Part shown: piece by piece, positions 7,695 to 16,142 of the stretch | How positions within the stretch are numbered: position 1 is the first letter of the stretch | Layout of the letters: the number at the start of each line of letters is the position of its first letter | Assembly: GCA_017507385.1 (NCBI GenBank) | Contig: JAFWAX010000075.1 | Span: 1-64,000, forward strand | Origin: Bacteroidaceae bacterium | GTDB lineage: Bacteria; Bacteroidota; Bacteroidia; Bacteroidales; Bacteroidaceae | Direction: 5' to 3' | DNA length: 64,000 nt | Notes under the pieces: model-generated | Told to the model about the DNA's origin: nothing | The model's database searches: none | Seen by the model: the letters and a program-made list of their open reading frames with translations, nothing else | Translations under genes and position numbers: made by a program

Positions 7695-9653
7695 TTATTC
7701 TGTCAGGTCGAGGAAGCCGACGATGTCGGTTTCCTCGATGGGCTTCTCCATTTCGTCAAATTTGTTTCCGTTCAGGCGTAGGAAAGTGACTTTCCCTTCC
7801 TTGTTCTCCTTGTAGAGCGCCTTGAAAGTGTCGTAGTCCTTGACGGGCTTGCCGTCATACTCGATCACGATGTCGCCCTTGCGGAAGTAGGGGTGCTGGG
7901 CATCGTCCTTGAAGCCGAAGATGATGACGCCGGCATAGGTGCGCTTGCCTTTCGACACTTCGCGGTAGAACTGCTTGGCGGCGGCCGCATATTCCTTGCT
8001 TTCGGGGTGGTAGGTCTGGTAGATGGAGAGCAGCGAGCTCATCTCGGCATTGGCCATTTCGGGCGTGACTGACGAGGTGGATCGGATGCCTTCTTCTTCG
8101 AGCTGCTGGCGGCTCTGGGCGAGCATGGAGAGGAATGAGCTCCAGCGGCGGATCTTGCCCCACTTGTACCACTGGTCGTCTGCCTCTTCGAGGGTGCATT
8201 TCTCCTTCAGTTTCTCGTAGGTCTGCACATACTGCTTGTCCAGTTCTTCCAGCTGCTCACGCGATGCTTCGACCATCTGCCTCTTTGCCTCCACTTTCTC
8301 GCGGCGCATGGAGAGTTCCTGCTCATTTTCTTGCTTGATGCGTGCTACTTCTGCTTCGGCCATTGACTGGAACATGGCTGTGGCTGCGGAGTCGGCTTGC
8401 ATCTGCAGTTGGCTGAATCCGTCATTTATTGCTGTCTCCAGGCTGTCCAGCCTGAGTTCCTGGTCTTCCAGCTGCGCGTCCTGCTCCTCCAGCATGCTTT
8501 CGTAGCGTGAGAGGGCATCCTGTGCCAGTATGCTTCGCTTGTTGATGATGTCTTCGTAGTAGGCGCGTTCTTCGCCGAGCTTGATATCGAGGGGATAGTG
8601 TGTCCAGAGCTTGTGCATCTCGTTGAATGTGGTGAGCGAGCTCTTGGGGAATGGCGTCAGTTCGCACAGCAGGGCGGCATAGAAGCTGTAGATGGTGTGG
8701 TCGAACACCTCGAAGAGCGCGTCAGCATATCTCAGGTAGATGGTGTTGGGGTCGCGTGCGGCACGGCGCATGGATTCAATCTGGCCGAGGTAGTCATTGT
8801 AGTAGAGCGTGGCGAATTGCGGTGATATGGCTATCTCTTCGGCGTTGATGCCGTGGAGCGAGAGCAGGAAGCTGTGGTAGGTGCTGATGTCCATCGCGAC
8901 GGAATCGACTTTCCACAGCTGCTTGAGGCTCTTTTCTGCCACATCCAGCCTGTCGAGCATGCTCTGCTGCATGGCCTCCATGCGTTCGGGCTTGCGCTCG
9001 TAGCTGCATGCGATGCTGAATTTCTCCCAATCCTTCTTCAGGTCGCGGTTGGTTTCGGCTATCAGGTGTATGTAGTTGGCGTCTTCTGTCAGTCTGGTGG
9101 CATACTTCTGGCACACATCCTGCGACAGCATCATGAATACGCCCCACAGGATGGCTACTACCGCCAGCAGTGCTGTGACCACGATGCTGGCCACCTTCAT
9201 GATTTTGCGCACGGGCAGATGCCGCTTACTGAGCAGGTACTTCTGCTGCAGGCGTTCCATTGCCATGTCGAAATATTCGATGGAGCTGGCGGTCAGCGCC
9301 TGGTAGTTGCGCAGTTCCTCCATGCCCTGCGGCATTGGGTCGAGCCATGTGAAGCCGTTGAGCATGACGGGCACGATGTTCTTCTTCTTCTCGATGGCGC
9401 GGCAGATTTCGAGTCGCACCCAGTCGTCCTCGTTCACGCATCGGTCCAGCGCCTCTGGGGGCAGCACCGAGATGAAGTCGGTGCATGTGTCGATGACGTC
9501 ATACAGCTGTTCGTTGAATTTTCCGGCTCTGAGTGCCTCCATGTCGAAGAACACGGAGTATCCTTCTGCCTTCAGGCGGGTAGCTATCAGATTGGCCGTG
9601 TCGTAGGAGCTGCGGCGATAGCTGATGAATATGTCGTATTGTTTTTTGCTCAT
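7695..9653 (-). CDS. TIR-domain membrane protein with coiled coil and C-terminal PDZ domain
   Basis: About 652 residues from the ATG at 9653 (a TTG at 9668 would overlap the upstream gene). The TIR domain (about 5-135) has YDIFISYRRS, VFFDMEAL and DDWVRLEICRAI, where W78 and E82 match the W-x3-E pattern of catalytic TIR domains. One membrane helix (about 153-177) follows, then a long helical region with a strong coiled coil (about 375-515) and a PDZ-like domain near the C-terminus (about 570-635: FRKGDIVIEYDGKPV, DTFKALYKENKEGK). TIR inside and PDZ outside is an unusual pairing; PDZ domains usually bind C-terminal peptides, so it may sense exported or damaged proteins. It begins 4 bases after the stop of the upstream TIR gene, so the two are one operon. 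It is visibly more GC-rich than that neighbour. Confidence 0.85.
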   Translation of the reverse strand: MSKKQYDIFISYRRSSYDTANLIATRLKAEGYSVFFDMEALRAGKFNEQLYDVIDTCTDFISVLPPEALDRCVNEDDWVRLEICRAIEKKKNIVPVMLNGFTWLDPMPQGMEELRNYQALTASSIEYFDMAMERLQQKYLLSKRHLPVRKIMKVASIVVTALLAVVAILWGVFMMLSQDVCQKYATRLTEDANYIHLIAETNRDLKKDWEKFSIACSYERKPERMEAMQQSMLDRLDVAEKSLKQLWKVDSVAMDISTYHSFLLSLHGINAEEIAISPQFATLYYNDYLGQIESMRRAARDPNTIYLRYADALFEVFDHTIYSFYAALLCELTPFPKSSLTTFNEMHKLWTHYPLDIKLGEERAYYEDIINKRSILAQDALSRYESMLEEQDAQLEDQELRLDSLETAINDGFSQLQMQADSAATAMFQSMAEAEVARIKQENEQELSMRREKVEAKRQMVEASREQLEELDKQYVQTYEKLKEKCTLEEADDQWYKWGKIRRWSSFLSMLAQSRQQLEEEGIRSTSSVTPEMANAEMSSLLSIYQTYHPESKEYAAAAKQFYREVSKGKRTYAGVIIFGFKDDAQHPYFRKGDIVIEYDGKPVKDYDTFKALYKENKEGKVTFLRLNGNKFDEMEKPIEETDIVGFLDLTE

Positions 9654-9657
9654 ATAT

Positions 9658-10605
9658 TTATATGTCAATATTTTCTCTTTCTACATCATTATTCACAAAC
9701 GAGTTGAGTCTGTTCTCCACAGCTTTATTCCGTGTGTCGAATCTATTAAACTCTTTGAGATTACTACTGAATACGCCGCTGTCAACAGAAGGAACGTCCC
9801 TTGTTGATAATATGAAAATATTAATAATCAATGAGATGAGAAAAACTGTTCCTAAACCATATATAAAGACTCTTTTGGGAATATTTATGCTTTTGAACTT
9901 TATATCAATTATTTTCTCTTCATCAGTACCGATTGTACAGTCCAAAATAATGCATTTCCCTTTTTCGGGAACGCATCGAAGGCGGTATTCTCCTTTACGT
10001 TCCACGTGCCAATAAAAGGGATCATCGGCGTTTGCATCTACTTTAGCAACAAGATTTTTCCCATTGTATACACAGCATTTCTGGTTTGTATACAATTTAA
10101 AGGTAGAACGTCCCTTTTGAGGATTTTTTGATACTGATTTCAGAAATCCTTTTGAAGTGAGTTTATCGATGCTACTTTCTATGTGTAAAAGTGAAAATGC
10201 TGGTGATTGTCGCTTCTTAAGCAATGCCACTTCTGGAGGGAAGTCGTTGTCAAGACTGTCGGGAATGTTATAATTATTCCAGATTGGTATAATATTCTTG
10301 TTATGTTTGAAAGCGTATGCTACTTCTTTATAAAACCAGTCGTCTTTGTAACTTTCATCCTTTTCTCCATTCTTATTATACTTCTTCCAACCGTCCAGCG
10401 AGCCTTTTTCTATGACGACGATAATATCCCTTGCCCCATCTATATAAGCATATAGATGCTTCTCCCATTCTCCAGGGGGCATCTCTTCTATATTGAAGAA
10501 GACAGTATATCCTAAAAGATTTAGTTTCGTATACAACAGCGACGCTGTTGCCATGGATGAATGAGTTTTATAGGATATGAATATGTCGTGTGGCTGATAA
10601 TTCAT
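9658..10605 (-). CDS. TIR-domain membrane protein with beta-rich domain
   Basis: 315 residues. TIR domain (about 1-150): HDIFISYKTHSS, YTVFFNIEEMPPGEWE and DDWFYKEVAYAFKHNKNIIP, with W90 and E94 at the W-x3-E position. A beta-rich segment (about 165-240, including NGKNLVAKVDANADDPFYW) precedes one membrane helix (about 246-267, VFIYGLGTVFLISLIINIFIL) and a short polar tail. The TIR and beta domains would be cytosolic if the basic NIPKR before the helix follows the positive-inside rule. It is AT-rich and the first gene of the island, followed after 4 bases by the PDZ-TIR gene. Whether it cleaves NAD or only makes TIR-TIR contacts cannot be seen. Confidence 0.82.
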   Translation of the reverse strand: MNYQPHDIFISYKTHSSMATASLLYTKLNLLGYTVFFNIEEMPPGEWEKHLYAYIDGARDIIVVIEKGSLDGWKKYNKNGEKDESYKDDWFYKEVAYAFKHNKNIIPIWNNYNIPDSLDNDFPPEVALLKKRQSPAFSLLHIESSIDKLTSKGFLKSVSKNPQKGRSTFKLYTNQKCCVYNGKNLVAKVDANADDPFYWHVERKGEYRLRCVPEKGKCIILDCTIGTDEEKIIDIKFKSINIPKRVFIYGLGTVFLISLIINIFILSTRDVPSVDSGVFSSNLKEFNRFDTRNKAVENRLNSFVNNDVERENIDI

Positions 10606-10627
10606 GGTTTTATCTGGTATTCAAATA

Positions 10628-10635
10628 CAAAAATA
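10628..10635 (-). promoter_or_regulatory. Putative -7 element (TATTTTTG) of the TIR operon
   Basis: Minus-strand TATTTTTG 23 bases before the ATG at 10605, in the 181-base AT-rich gap after the GH43 gene. No hairpin terminator is seen in that gap. Confidence 0.45.
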
Positions 10636-10786
10636 AGCAAAAAAAAGGATATAGATACATGTTTTGCTAAATATTTACAAATGAGTCTACTAAATAATGT
10701 GAGTATTCCCCCTAATGCTTTATCATTTCCCATATTGGAGTTTTGCTTTATTGGAGTTAAAGTAAAACTTGTGAAACTTTCGTCTT

Positions 10787-12442
10787 TTATAAGGTAGTGT
10801 ATTCAAACCAGTCAAAATCGGCATGTCCTTCATCACCAGCGCCTTGGGTAAACAAGCCAAGCATAACGCCAGTGAAACCGCCTATTACCTCGGTGGAAAG
10901 GTAGCGGTAGTCCATCTTGCCGAGTGTGGTGAACGATTTGCCATCGGCTGAAGCTTGCATGTAGTAATAGTCCTTGTCGGAACTGATGCGTATGTAAGCC
11001 AGATTGTCTTTCAGTTCGATGGGCTGGCTGGTATGGCTGAGTGCTCCCAGACGGATGTTTGAGAAGGCAAGCGTTTTTCCGTTCTTTCGTTCTATAATCA
11101 CATCATAGTGATTTAGGGGTGCTGCATAGGCAGTGATGCCGGCCTGAGCGCCTTCTGCCAGATGGGATGCGTCAATGAGCGTGGTGGCGCTGAAGTGTAA
11201 CTCGGTCTGGCGTCTTGCCACAAAGGTTGGTGATGTGGCTGCATCGAGGGGCGTAGGGGAGGAGTGCAGACGCAGCCAACCCTCTCGTTCGGTAAGTGAG
11301 TAGCGTGAGTAATCGGGATTGCCTATGCTCATCCATCCCCATGGCAAGCCGATACTGCTGTAGCTGTCGGCAGGCACATTGCGCGTGATGTGTTTGAACT
11401 CTTCACGAATAGGGTCAAGAGGCATTGGTGTCTGGGGTAGAGTCTTGCATTTCATGTCAATGGCAATGGTGCCGCTGCCATTGACCACTGGCCATCCATT
11501 CTTGTCCCAGCGCACGGGGGCAAGCATCGTCTCACGTCCCATCACATGCAGGAGGTAGCCGCTGGTGCGATAGCCCAGGCATATCATCCACCATGAGGAG
11601 TCGGCGGCTTGAACGAAATCTGCATGTCCGAGTCCTTGTATGTTGCTGTTCTGCATTTTCATGCTGAAATGCGTGAGAATGGGGTTGGCCGGATTGGGTT
11701 CATAGGGGCCGAAGAGTGATTGGCTTCGCAGGATGTTGACATGGTGGCCATGCTCCGTACCGCCTTCAGCAAGCATCATGTAGTAGTAGCCGTCTTTCTT
11801 GTAGATGTGTGGACCTTCAGGATAACGTCCGCCGAGTCCTGTTCCTAAGTGATGGACATCGCCCGTGCGCTTGCCGGTATTGATGTCTATCTCACAGATG
11901 TTGATTTCGCCGGGCTTGATGCCTGGACGTGTCTCGTCTGCTGCGGCTTTCCATAAGAAGTAGCATTTCCCTTCGTCCCAGAAGAGAGTAGGGTCGCAGC
12001 TGCCGATGGCGAAGTCTATGAATACAGGTTCCGACCACTCTTTAGCCGGGTCGTCTGTCCAAACGTAGAAATGACGGCGCGATGGGAAAAGTGTGGTCAC
12101 CATGTAATATCGTCCCTCGTGATAGCGTATGGTGGGTGCATAGATGCCCGCATTGGTCCAGCCGAGTTCAGGGTTGTCTTGACTGTAAAGTCCGGAGAGG
12201 TCGAGCTGGGACTTGCGTGTGAGGCAATTGCCGACCTGTTCCCAGTGTATCAAGTCTTTGCTGTGGAATACAGGCACTCCTGGGAAATATTGGAACGTGC
12301 TGTTCACAAGGTAGAAATCTTCTCCGTCTGTACACACGCTTGGGTCTGCATGAAAGCCGGGAAGCACCGGATTGCGATAGCCCTGAGCCAGAATGTTCAG
12401 AGATACTATAGCTGCGATAGATAATATGAGTAAACGTTTCAT
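10787..12442 (-). CDS. Secreted glycoside hydrolase family 43 (beta-xylosidase/arabinofuranosidase type)
   Basis: 551 residues from the ATG at 12442, which begins a good signal peptide (MKRLLILSIAAIVSLNILAQ); the longer reading upstream has a His-rich non-secretory start and overlaps the previous gene, so I reject it. The five-bladed GH43 fold is indicated by general base Asp33 (GFHADPSV), the pKa-tuning Asp150 (IGSCDPTLFW) and general acid Glu209 (RYPEGPHIYKK). The C-terminal part (from about 350) is a beta-sandwich like those of GH43 xylosidases. It removes terminal xylose or arabinose from plant or other glycans in the periplasm or at the surface; the exact sugar is not readable. It follows the GH29 gene by 23 bases, forming a two-gene glycan unit without SusC/SusD beside it. 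Confidence 0.88.
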   Translation of the reverse strand: MKRLLILSIAAIVSLNILAQGYRNPVLPGFHADPSVCTDGEDFYLVNSTFQYFPGVPVFHSKDLIHWEQVGNCLTRKSQLDLSGLYSQDNPELGWTNAGIYAPTIRYHEGRYYMVTTLFPSRRHFYVWTDDPAKEWSEPVFIDFAIGSCDPTLFWDEGKCYFLWKAAADETRPGIKPGEINICEIDINTGKRTGDVHHLGTGLGGRYPEGPHIYKKDGYYYMMLAEGGTEHGHHVNILRSQSLFGPYEPNPANPILTHFSMKMQNSNIQGLGHADFVQAADSSWWMICLGYRTSGYLLHVMGRETMLAPVRWDKNGWPVVNGSGTIAIDMKCKTLPQTPMPLDPIREEFKHITRNVPADSYSSIGLPWGWMSIGNPDYSRYSLTEREGWLRLHSSPTPLDAATSPTFVARRQTELHFSATTLIDASHLAEGAQAGITAYAAPLNHYDVIIERKNGKTLAFSNIRLGALSHTSQPIELKDNLAYIRISSDKDYYYMQASADGKSFTTLGKMDYRYLSTEVIGGFTGVMLGLFTQGAGDEGHADFDWFEYTTL

Positions 12443-12465
12443 GACGGGATGGTGATGATGTTTTT

Positions 12466-14448
12466 TTATTGTTGAATGACGATGGCATCGATGGCAATCC
12501 ATCCACTTTTGTTCTTCAGTTGAATCTCATGCTTGCCTTTGCCCAGCTTCTTGGAGGTGAAGACTACTGACTGGTGCTTTACTTCCTGGCTTTTGGCGAA
12601 GGTAACCTCGCCTGCGTGCTTGCCGTCGATATATACCTCCATCAATCCTTCTCCCATGCCTTGCGGAGCAACGATGCTCATCTTTCGGGCTTCAATTGTG
12701 GCAGTCCATGTGTCACCCGCTTGGGTGCTGAATGACAGGTCGTTATTGAAGTCGCCCAGACCTGTCTTGCAACGTCTGTTCCATCCGAAAGTGCGTACAC
12801 CTGGGTCGTCATCATTGAACCATGTCTTGTCGTGCGTGATTCGAATAACCTTGTAGCCCTTTGCCAATTGTTGGTCGCTGATGCCTGGGGTGACAAATTG
12901 ATTCATTTGGATGCTCAGTCCCTCGGCGCTTTGCCTGAAAGGGATGGCTTGTCCGTTCTCTACCATCTCCACCTTGGTTATTTTACCTACCGAGGGAGAC
13001 TGGTCAGAGAGAGGCGGAAGAATGATCTCTTCGTCTGCAGGGTTTACGACAATGGCATAGATGTATCCTCCTTGACGTGTGTAGATGATATGGTCATTGC
13101 CCCAAACGTCGAATGGCCGCGCACTGTAAATGGCCTCTTTGTTAATGGATACCCATCTTCCTATGTCCAGACAGATTTGCCGCGCTTCCTGGTCGATGTC
13201 ACCGCGTCCATGCTGTGTGATGTTCAGTAGCAGGCAGCCGTTGCGCGAAACGTTCTGCATAAGTCTGGTTATTATTTCCGAGGCGCTGCGATACTTGCCA
13301 CCTTGCTGATAGTGCCAGTCCTGCAGGCTTACTTCTGTCTGGAAAGGGAATGGCATGATGTCGTCTTCGGTGTAGAGTTCGGTGCTCTTTACCAATGAGC
13401 GGTCTACGATGTCCACCATTTCGGGGTTGTGCTGAAAACTGTTGTAGCGACCGCCTACCCCCTTGAAGGTGGCTACCACCTCACGATTGCCATTGGCCCG
13501 TTTGGAGGCTATGTTATAGAAATTTGCGATGATTTCAGGTGTAAGTTTACCAAGTCCCATATTGATTCCCAGATCCTCCTGTGAATCACCGGCATGATCG
13601 TCAAAATAAATCATGTCGGGCTGGTATTTGCGGATAGCATCATCGACACGCCACATAAACTGGTTGGCAAAAGGACTTTCCAGTGAGTTGCGGCCATTGT
13701 GGTGAACTGGGCCGTACAGGTCTTGTGGGTCCATTCCCTTCCACCATTTATCCGTTCCGTCAGCATTGGGCTTGTAGCCGTCAGCCTTCGTCAATATGGC
13801 ATCGTATGGAACCCCTGCTTTGTCTCCGTTGCTGTCACTTTTATATCGTGGAGGCATGAACTGTCCCCATGTGCGGGCTGGTGTGGCGTGAAACCCTATT
13901 CCAAATGGCATATTGTGCTTTCGTGCCACTTTCTCCCATATGCCAACAATGTCTTGATGAGGACCAATGTTCACGGAGTTCCAGGGCTGGTACTTGCTTT
14001 CCCAGCAGTCAAAGTTGTCGTGATGATTGCCTAAAGCAAGGAAGTAGCGTGCTCCCATTTTCTCATAGAGGTTCATCAAGTCCTCTGGATCCCAAAGGTC
14101 TGTCTTCCAGTCACGGCATAGTTCTTTATATCCGTATTCAGAAGGATGGCCAAAATGTTCACGGTGATAATTTGACTGTGGATGACCTTCATTATACATG
14201 CGCAGAGCATACCAGTCACCATACTCAGCCATTGATTGAGGATCCCAGTGCGACCATGCGCCCAGTTTCGCATCACGCCACCACGCAGGGGTGTTGTACT
14301 GCCGGCTAAGATTGCTCCAGTCGGTTGTATAAGGCCCTTGCTCCACATTGAGAGGCGGAAGATTCCAAATGTCAACAGTATCAGTCTCCTGTGCTTGTGT
14401 CGTGCAAATGATATGAACAGCAAAAAACGATAATAACAGCTTCTTCAT
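12466..14448 (-). CDS. Secreted alpha-L-fucosidase family protein (GH29)
   Basis: 660 residues with signal peptide (MKKLLLSFFAVHIICTTQAQ). GH29 features: WWRDAKLGAWSHWDPQS near 56-72, LALGNHHDNFDCW (about 138-149) and YQPDMIYFDDH (about 275-285) with the likely nucleophile Asp283. After the barrel come beta domains, the last (about 520-660) being a likely carbohydrate-binding or galactose-binding-like sandwich. The enzyme would release alpha-L-fucose (or, as in some GH29 branches, another 6-deoxy sugar) outside the inner membrane. The general acid/base residue could not be assigned. It is transcribed with the GH43 gene. The window also encodes GDP-fucose synthesis, but that is 43 kb away and not evidence of linkage. 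Confidence 0.88.
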   Translation of the reverse strand: MKKLLLSFFAVHIICTTQAQETDTVDIWNLPPLNVEQGPYTTDWSNLSRQYNTPAWWRDAKLGAWSHWDPQSMAEYGDWYALRMYNEGHPQSNYHREHFGHPSEYGYKELCRDWKTDLWDPEDLMNLYEKMGARYFLALGNHHDNFDCWESKYQPWNSVNIGPHQDIVGIWEKVARKHNMPFGIGFHATPARTWGQFMPPRYKSDSNGDKAGVPYDAILTKADGYKPNADGTDKWWKGMDPQDLYGPVHHNGRNSLESPFANQFMWRVDDAIRKYQPDMIYFDDHAGDSQEDLGINMGLGKLTPEIIANFYNIASKRANGNREVVATFKGVGGRYNSFQHNPEMVDIVDRSLVKSTELYTEDDIMPFPFQTEVSLQDWHYQQGGKYRSASEIITRLMQNVSRNGCLLLNITQHGRGDIDQEARQICLDIGRWVSINKEAIYSARPFDVWGNDHIIYTRQGGYIYAIVVNPADEEIILPPLSDQSPSVGKITKVEMVENGQAIPFRQSAEGLSIQMNQFVTPGISDQQLAKGYKVIRITHDKTWFNDDDPGVRTFGWNRRCKTGLGDFNNDLSFSTQAGDTWTATIEARKMSIVAPQGMGEGLMEVYIDGKHAGEVTFAKSQEVKHQSVVFTSKKLGKGKHEIQLKNKSGWIAIDAIVIQQ

Positions 14449-14497
14449 ATATGTTTATTTTTTCCTGTCAGACACTATATCTTTTAAGTTGCAATGT

Positions 14498-14866
14498 CTA
14501 TCTTTCTAAAGGTCGGTATTTGCCTCCATTGTCCAATATATAATTCAAGATGTCCTGAAATACTTCTTGTATGTAATCCCTGCGTGAGATGTATCCGCCA
14601 TCGCTGAATTTCTCAATTAGATGATTGCGCACCTCGCTGGTGGGGATTCCCATTCGCTTTGCCATGGCAGGAAGCTCGTATGGGTCAATGACAAAGACAA
14701 CCTTGTTTAAATCGTCTTCGTCAATTTTGAAATAGTCATCATCTCCATTGTAGTGGTCTTCCAGGCATAGGGCTAATTCGCCCTGAATGGTCTCTCCGAT
14801 AGTGACGCTCGACATGATGGGAGCATCATCATCGGAGGAAATGATTAATTCTTCGTTGTATATCAT
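14498..14866 (-). CDS. Unknown small acidic protein
   Basis: 122 residues, ATG at 14866. No family recognised. It is acidic in the first half (SSDDDAP, DHYNGDDDYFKIDEDD) and ends with a helical part (SRRDYIQEVFQDILNYILDN). No signal peptide or membrane helix, so cytosolic. The sequence IDPYELPAMAKRMGIPTSEV may be a short helix-turn-helix-like piece, but this is weak. It lies 49 bases upstream of the GH29 gene on the same strand and may share its transcript. Confidence 0.6.
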   Translation of the reverse strand: MIYNEELIISSDDDAPIMSSVTIGETIQGELALCLEDHYNGDDDYFKIDEDDLNKVVFVIDPYELPAMAKRMGIPTSEVRNHLIEKFSDGGYISRRDYIQEVFQDILNYILDNGGKYRPLER

Positions 14867-14975
14867 ATAATTACAATTTTGTATGCAATATTCGTAAAAA
14901 AAACCGAAACATACAAAATAATGACAGAAAAATGATGGTTCAAGCCCGTTGGCGGAATGAAATATGTGTGAATTT

Positions 14976-15145
14976 AACGTCAGTTCAACGGATTAACGTA
15001 CATTCAAATTCATCATATTTATATTGAAAAAAGAAAAAATATGCTTTTCTATAAAATCGTACCCGAGGGGGTAGGTTAATTATTCGCTTATTATCCTATA
15101 ATCGCAGTTGTAAAAATGATGACGTGAATTCGTCGAACTCACGTT
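14976..15145. repeat. Composite inverted element (family E), copy 1
   Basis: Two inverted copies of a 19-base sequence resembling AACGTGAGTTCGnCGAATT lie at 14976-14994 (plus) and 15127-15145 (minus) with 132 bases between. The interior has a solo half of repeat family C (about 15049-15075, with ACCCGAGGGGG). The design matches 56978-57175. Together with the promoter this accounts for the 351-base gap between the acidic unknown and the glucosaminidase. Confidence 0.6.
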
Positions 15146-15182
15146 AATTAAGTTTATTTTTGCATTTCTCATATTTTTTATG

Positions 15183-15190
15183 TATCTTTG
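15183..15190 (+). promoter_or_regulatory. Promoter of the glucosaminidase gene
   Basis: TATCTTTG at 15183-15190 with TTTG at about 15158-15161 (21-base spacing) fits the Bacteroidetes -7/-33 pair. The ATG is at 15218. Confidence 0.7.
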
Positions 15191-15217
15191 TAAACGAAAT
15201 GATAAAATGTTTTTAGA

Positions 15218-16129
15218 ATGAACAAGATAAAATGTGTTTTGCTGGCATGTGGTTTGCTGCTGTCATGCTTGTCAAATGCTCAGAAAAATGTTGTATATCA
15301 GCAGTATATTGACCAATATAGCGACATGGCTGTGGAACAAATGCGGCGCTACAAGATTCCTGCCAGCATCACGATGGCGCAGGCTATTCTGGAGAGCGGC
15401 GCGGGCAGGAGCTATCTGGCGACGAAGGCTAACAACCACTTTGGCATCAAGGTGAGCAGTGGATGGAATGGCGGATATGTGAAACGCGACGATGACCGGA
15501 AGGACGAGAAGTTTCGCAAGTACAAGAATGTGGAGGACAGCTATGAAGACCACTCGAAGTTCTTGCTGAAAGAAAGATACAAAAGGCTGTTTGACCTGGA
15601 CCCACTTGACTACAAGGGCTGGGCACGAGGATTGAAGGCCTGCGGCTATGCTACGTTGCCCACCTATGCAAACAGGCTAATAGACATAATCGAAACTTAC
15701 GAACTGCACGAACTGGATGAAGACCGCCATGGCTTGAAGCGTAAGAAGAAGAAAAAGACGGAGGTTGAGTATGTGGCTCCGCAGAAGCATGCCGTGATGC
15801 TGGTCAATGGCAAGCAGTGTGTGGTTGCTCGTCAGGGAGACACATGGGAATCTATTGCAAAAGAGCTTAAAGTTTCAAAGAGAAAGCTTCTGAAATACAA
15901 TGAGACAACGGACGACTACGCTTTGCCTGCTGGCATGAACGTGTTCCTTGAGAAGAAAGCCAAGAAGGCTGACACAAAGTACAAGGACTATTGGCACAAG
16001 GTAAAGTCAGGAGAATCAATGTATGGCATTGCTCAATATTATGGTATCCGCTTGGAGAATCTCTACAAGATGAACTTTAAGGATGACAGCTATCTTCCTA
16101 TCGCTGGCGACCTGCTTAAGGTGAGATAA
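15218..16129 (+). CDS. Glucosaminidase (GH73 type) with LysM domains
   Basis: 303 residues with signal peptide (MNKIKCVLLACGLLLSCLSNAQ). The catalytic domain (about 25-165) has SITMAQAILESGAG with the likely general acid Glu59 and NNHFGIK, typical of N-acetylglucosaminidases that cut the glycan strands of peptidoglycan. A Lys-rich linker (RKKKKKTEVE) leads to two LysM-like modules: about 195-245 (VVARQGDTWESIAKELKV) and about 255-303 (YWHKVKSGESMYGIAQYYGI), which bind peptidoglycan. It acts in the periplasm in cell-wall remodelling or daughter-cell separation. It converges with the helicase gene, 13 bases apart, without a visible terminator hairpin. Confidence 0.92.
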   Translation: MNKIKCVLLACGLLLSCLSNAQKNVVYQQYIDQYSDMAVEQMRRYKIPASITMAQAILESGAGRSYLATKANNHFGIKVSSGWNGGYVKRDDDRKDEKFRKYKNVEDSYEDHSKFLLKERYKRLFDLDPLDYKGWARGLKACGYATLPTYANRLIDIIETYELHELDEDRHGLKRKKKKKTEVEYVAPQKHAVMLVNGKQCVVARQGDTWESIAKELKVSKRKLLKYNETTDDYALPAGMNVFLEKKAKKADTKYKDYWHKVKSGESMYGIAQYYGIRLENLYKMNFKDDSYLPIAGDLLKVR

Positions 16130-16142
16130 AAAAGGGAAGGTC

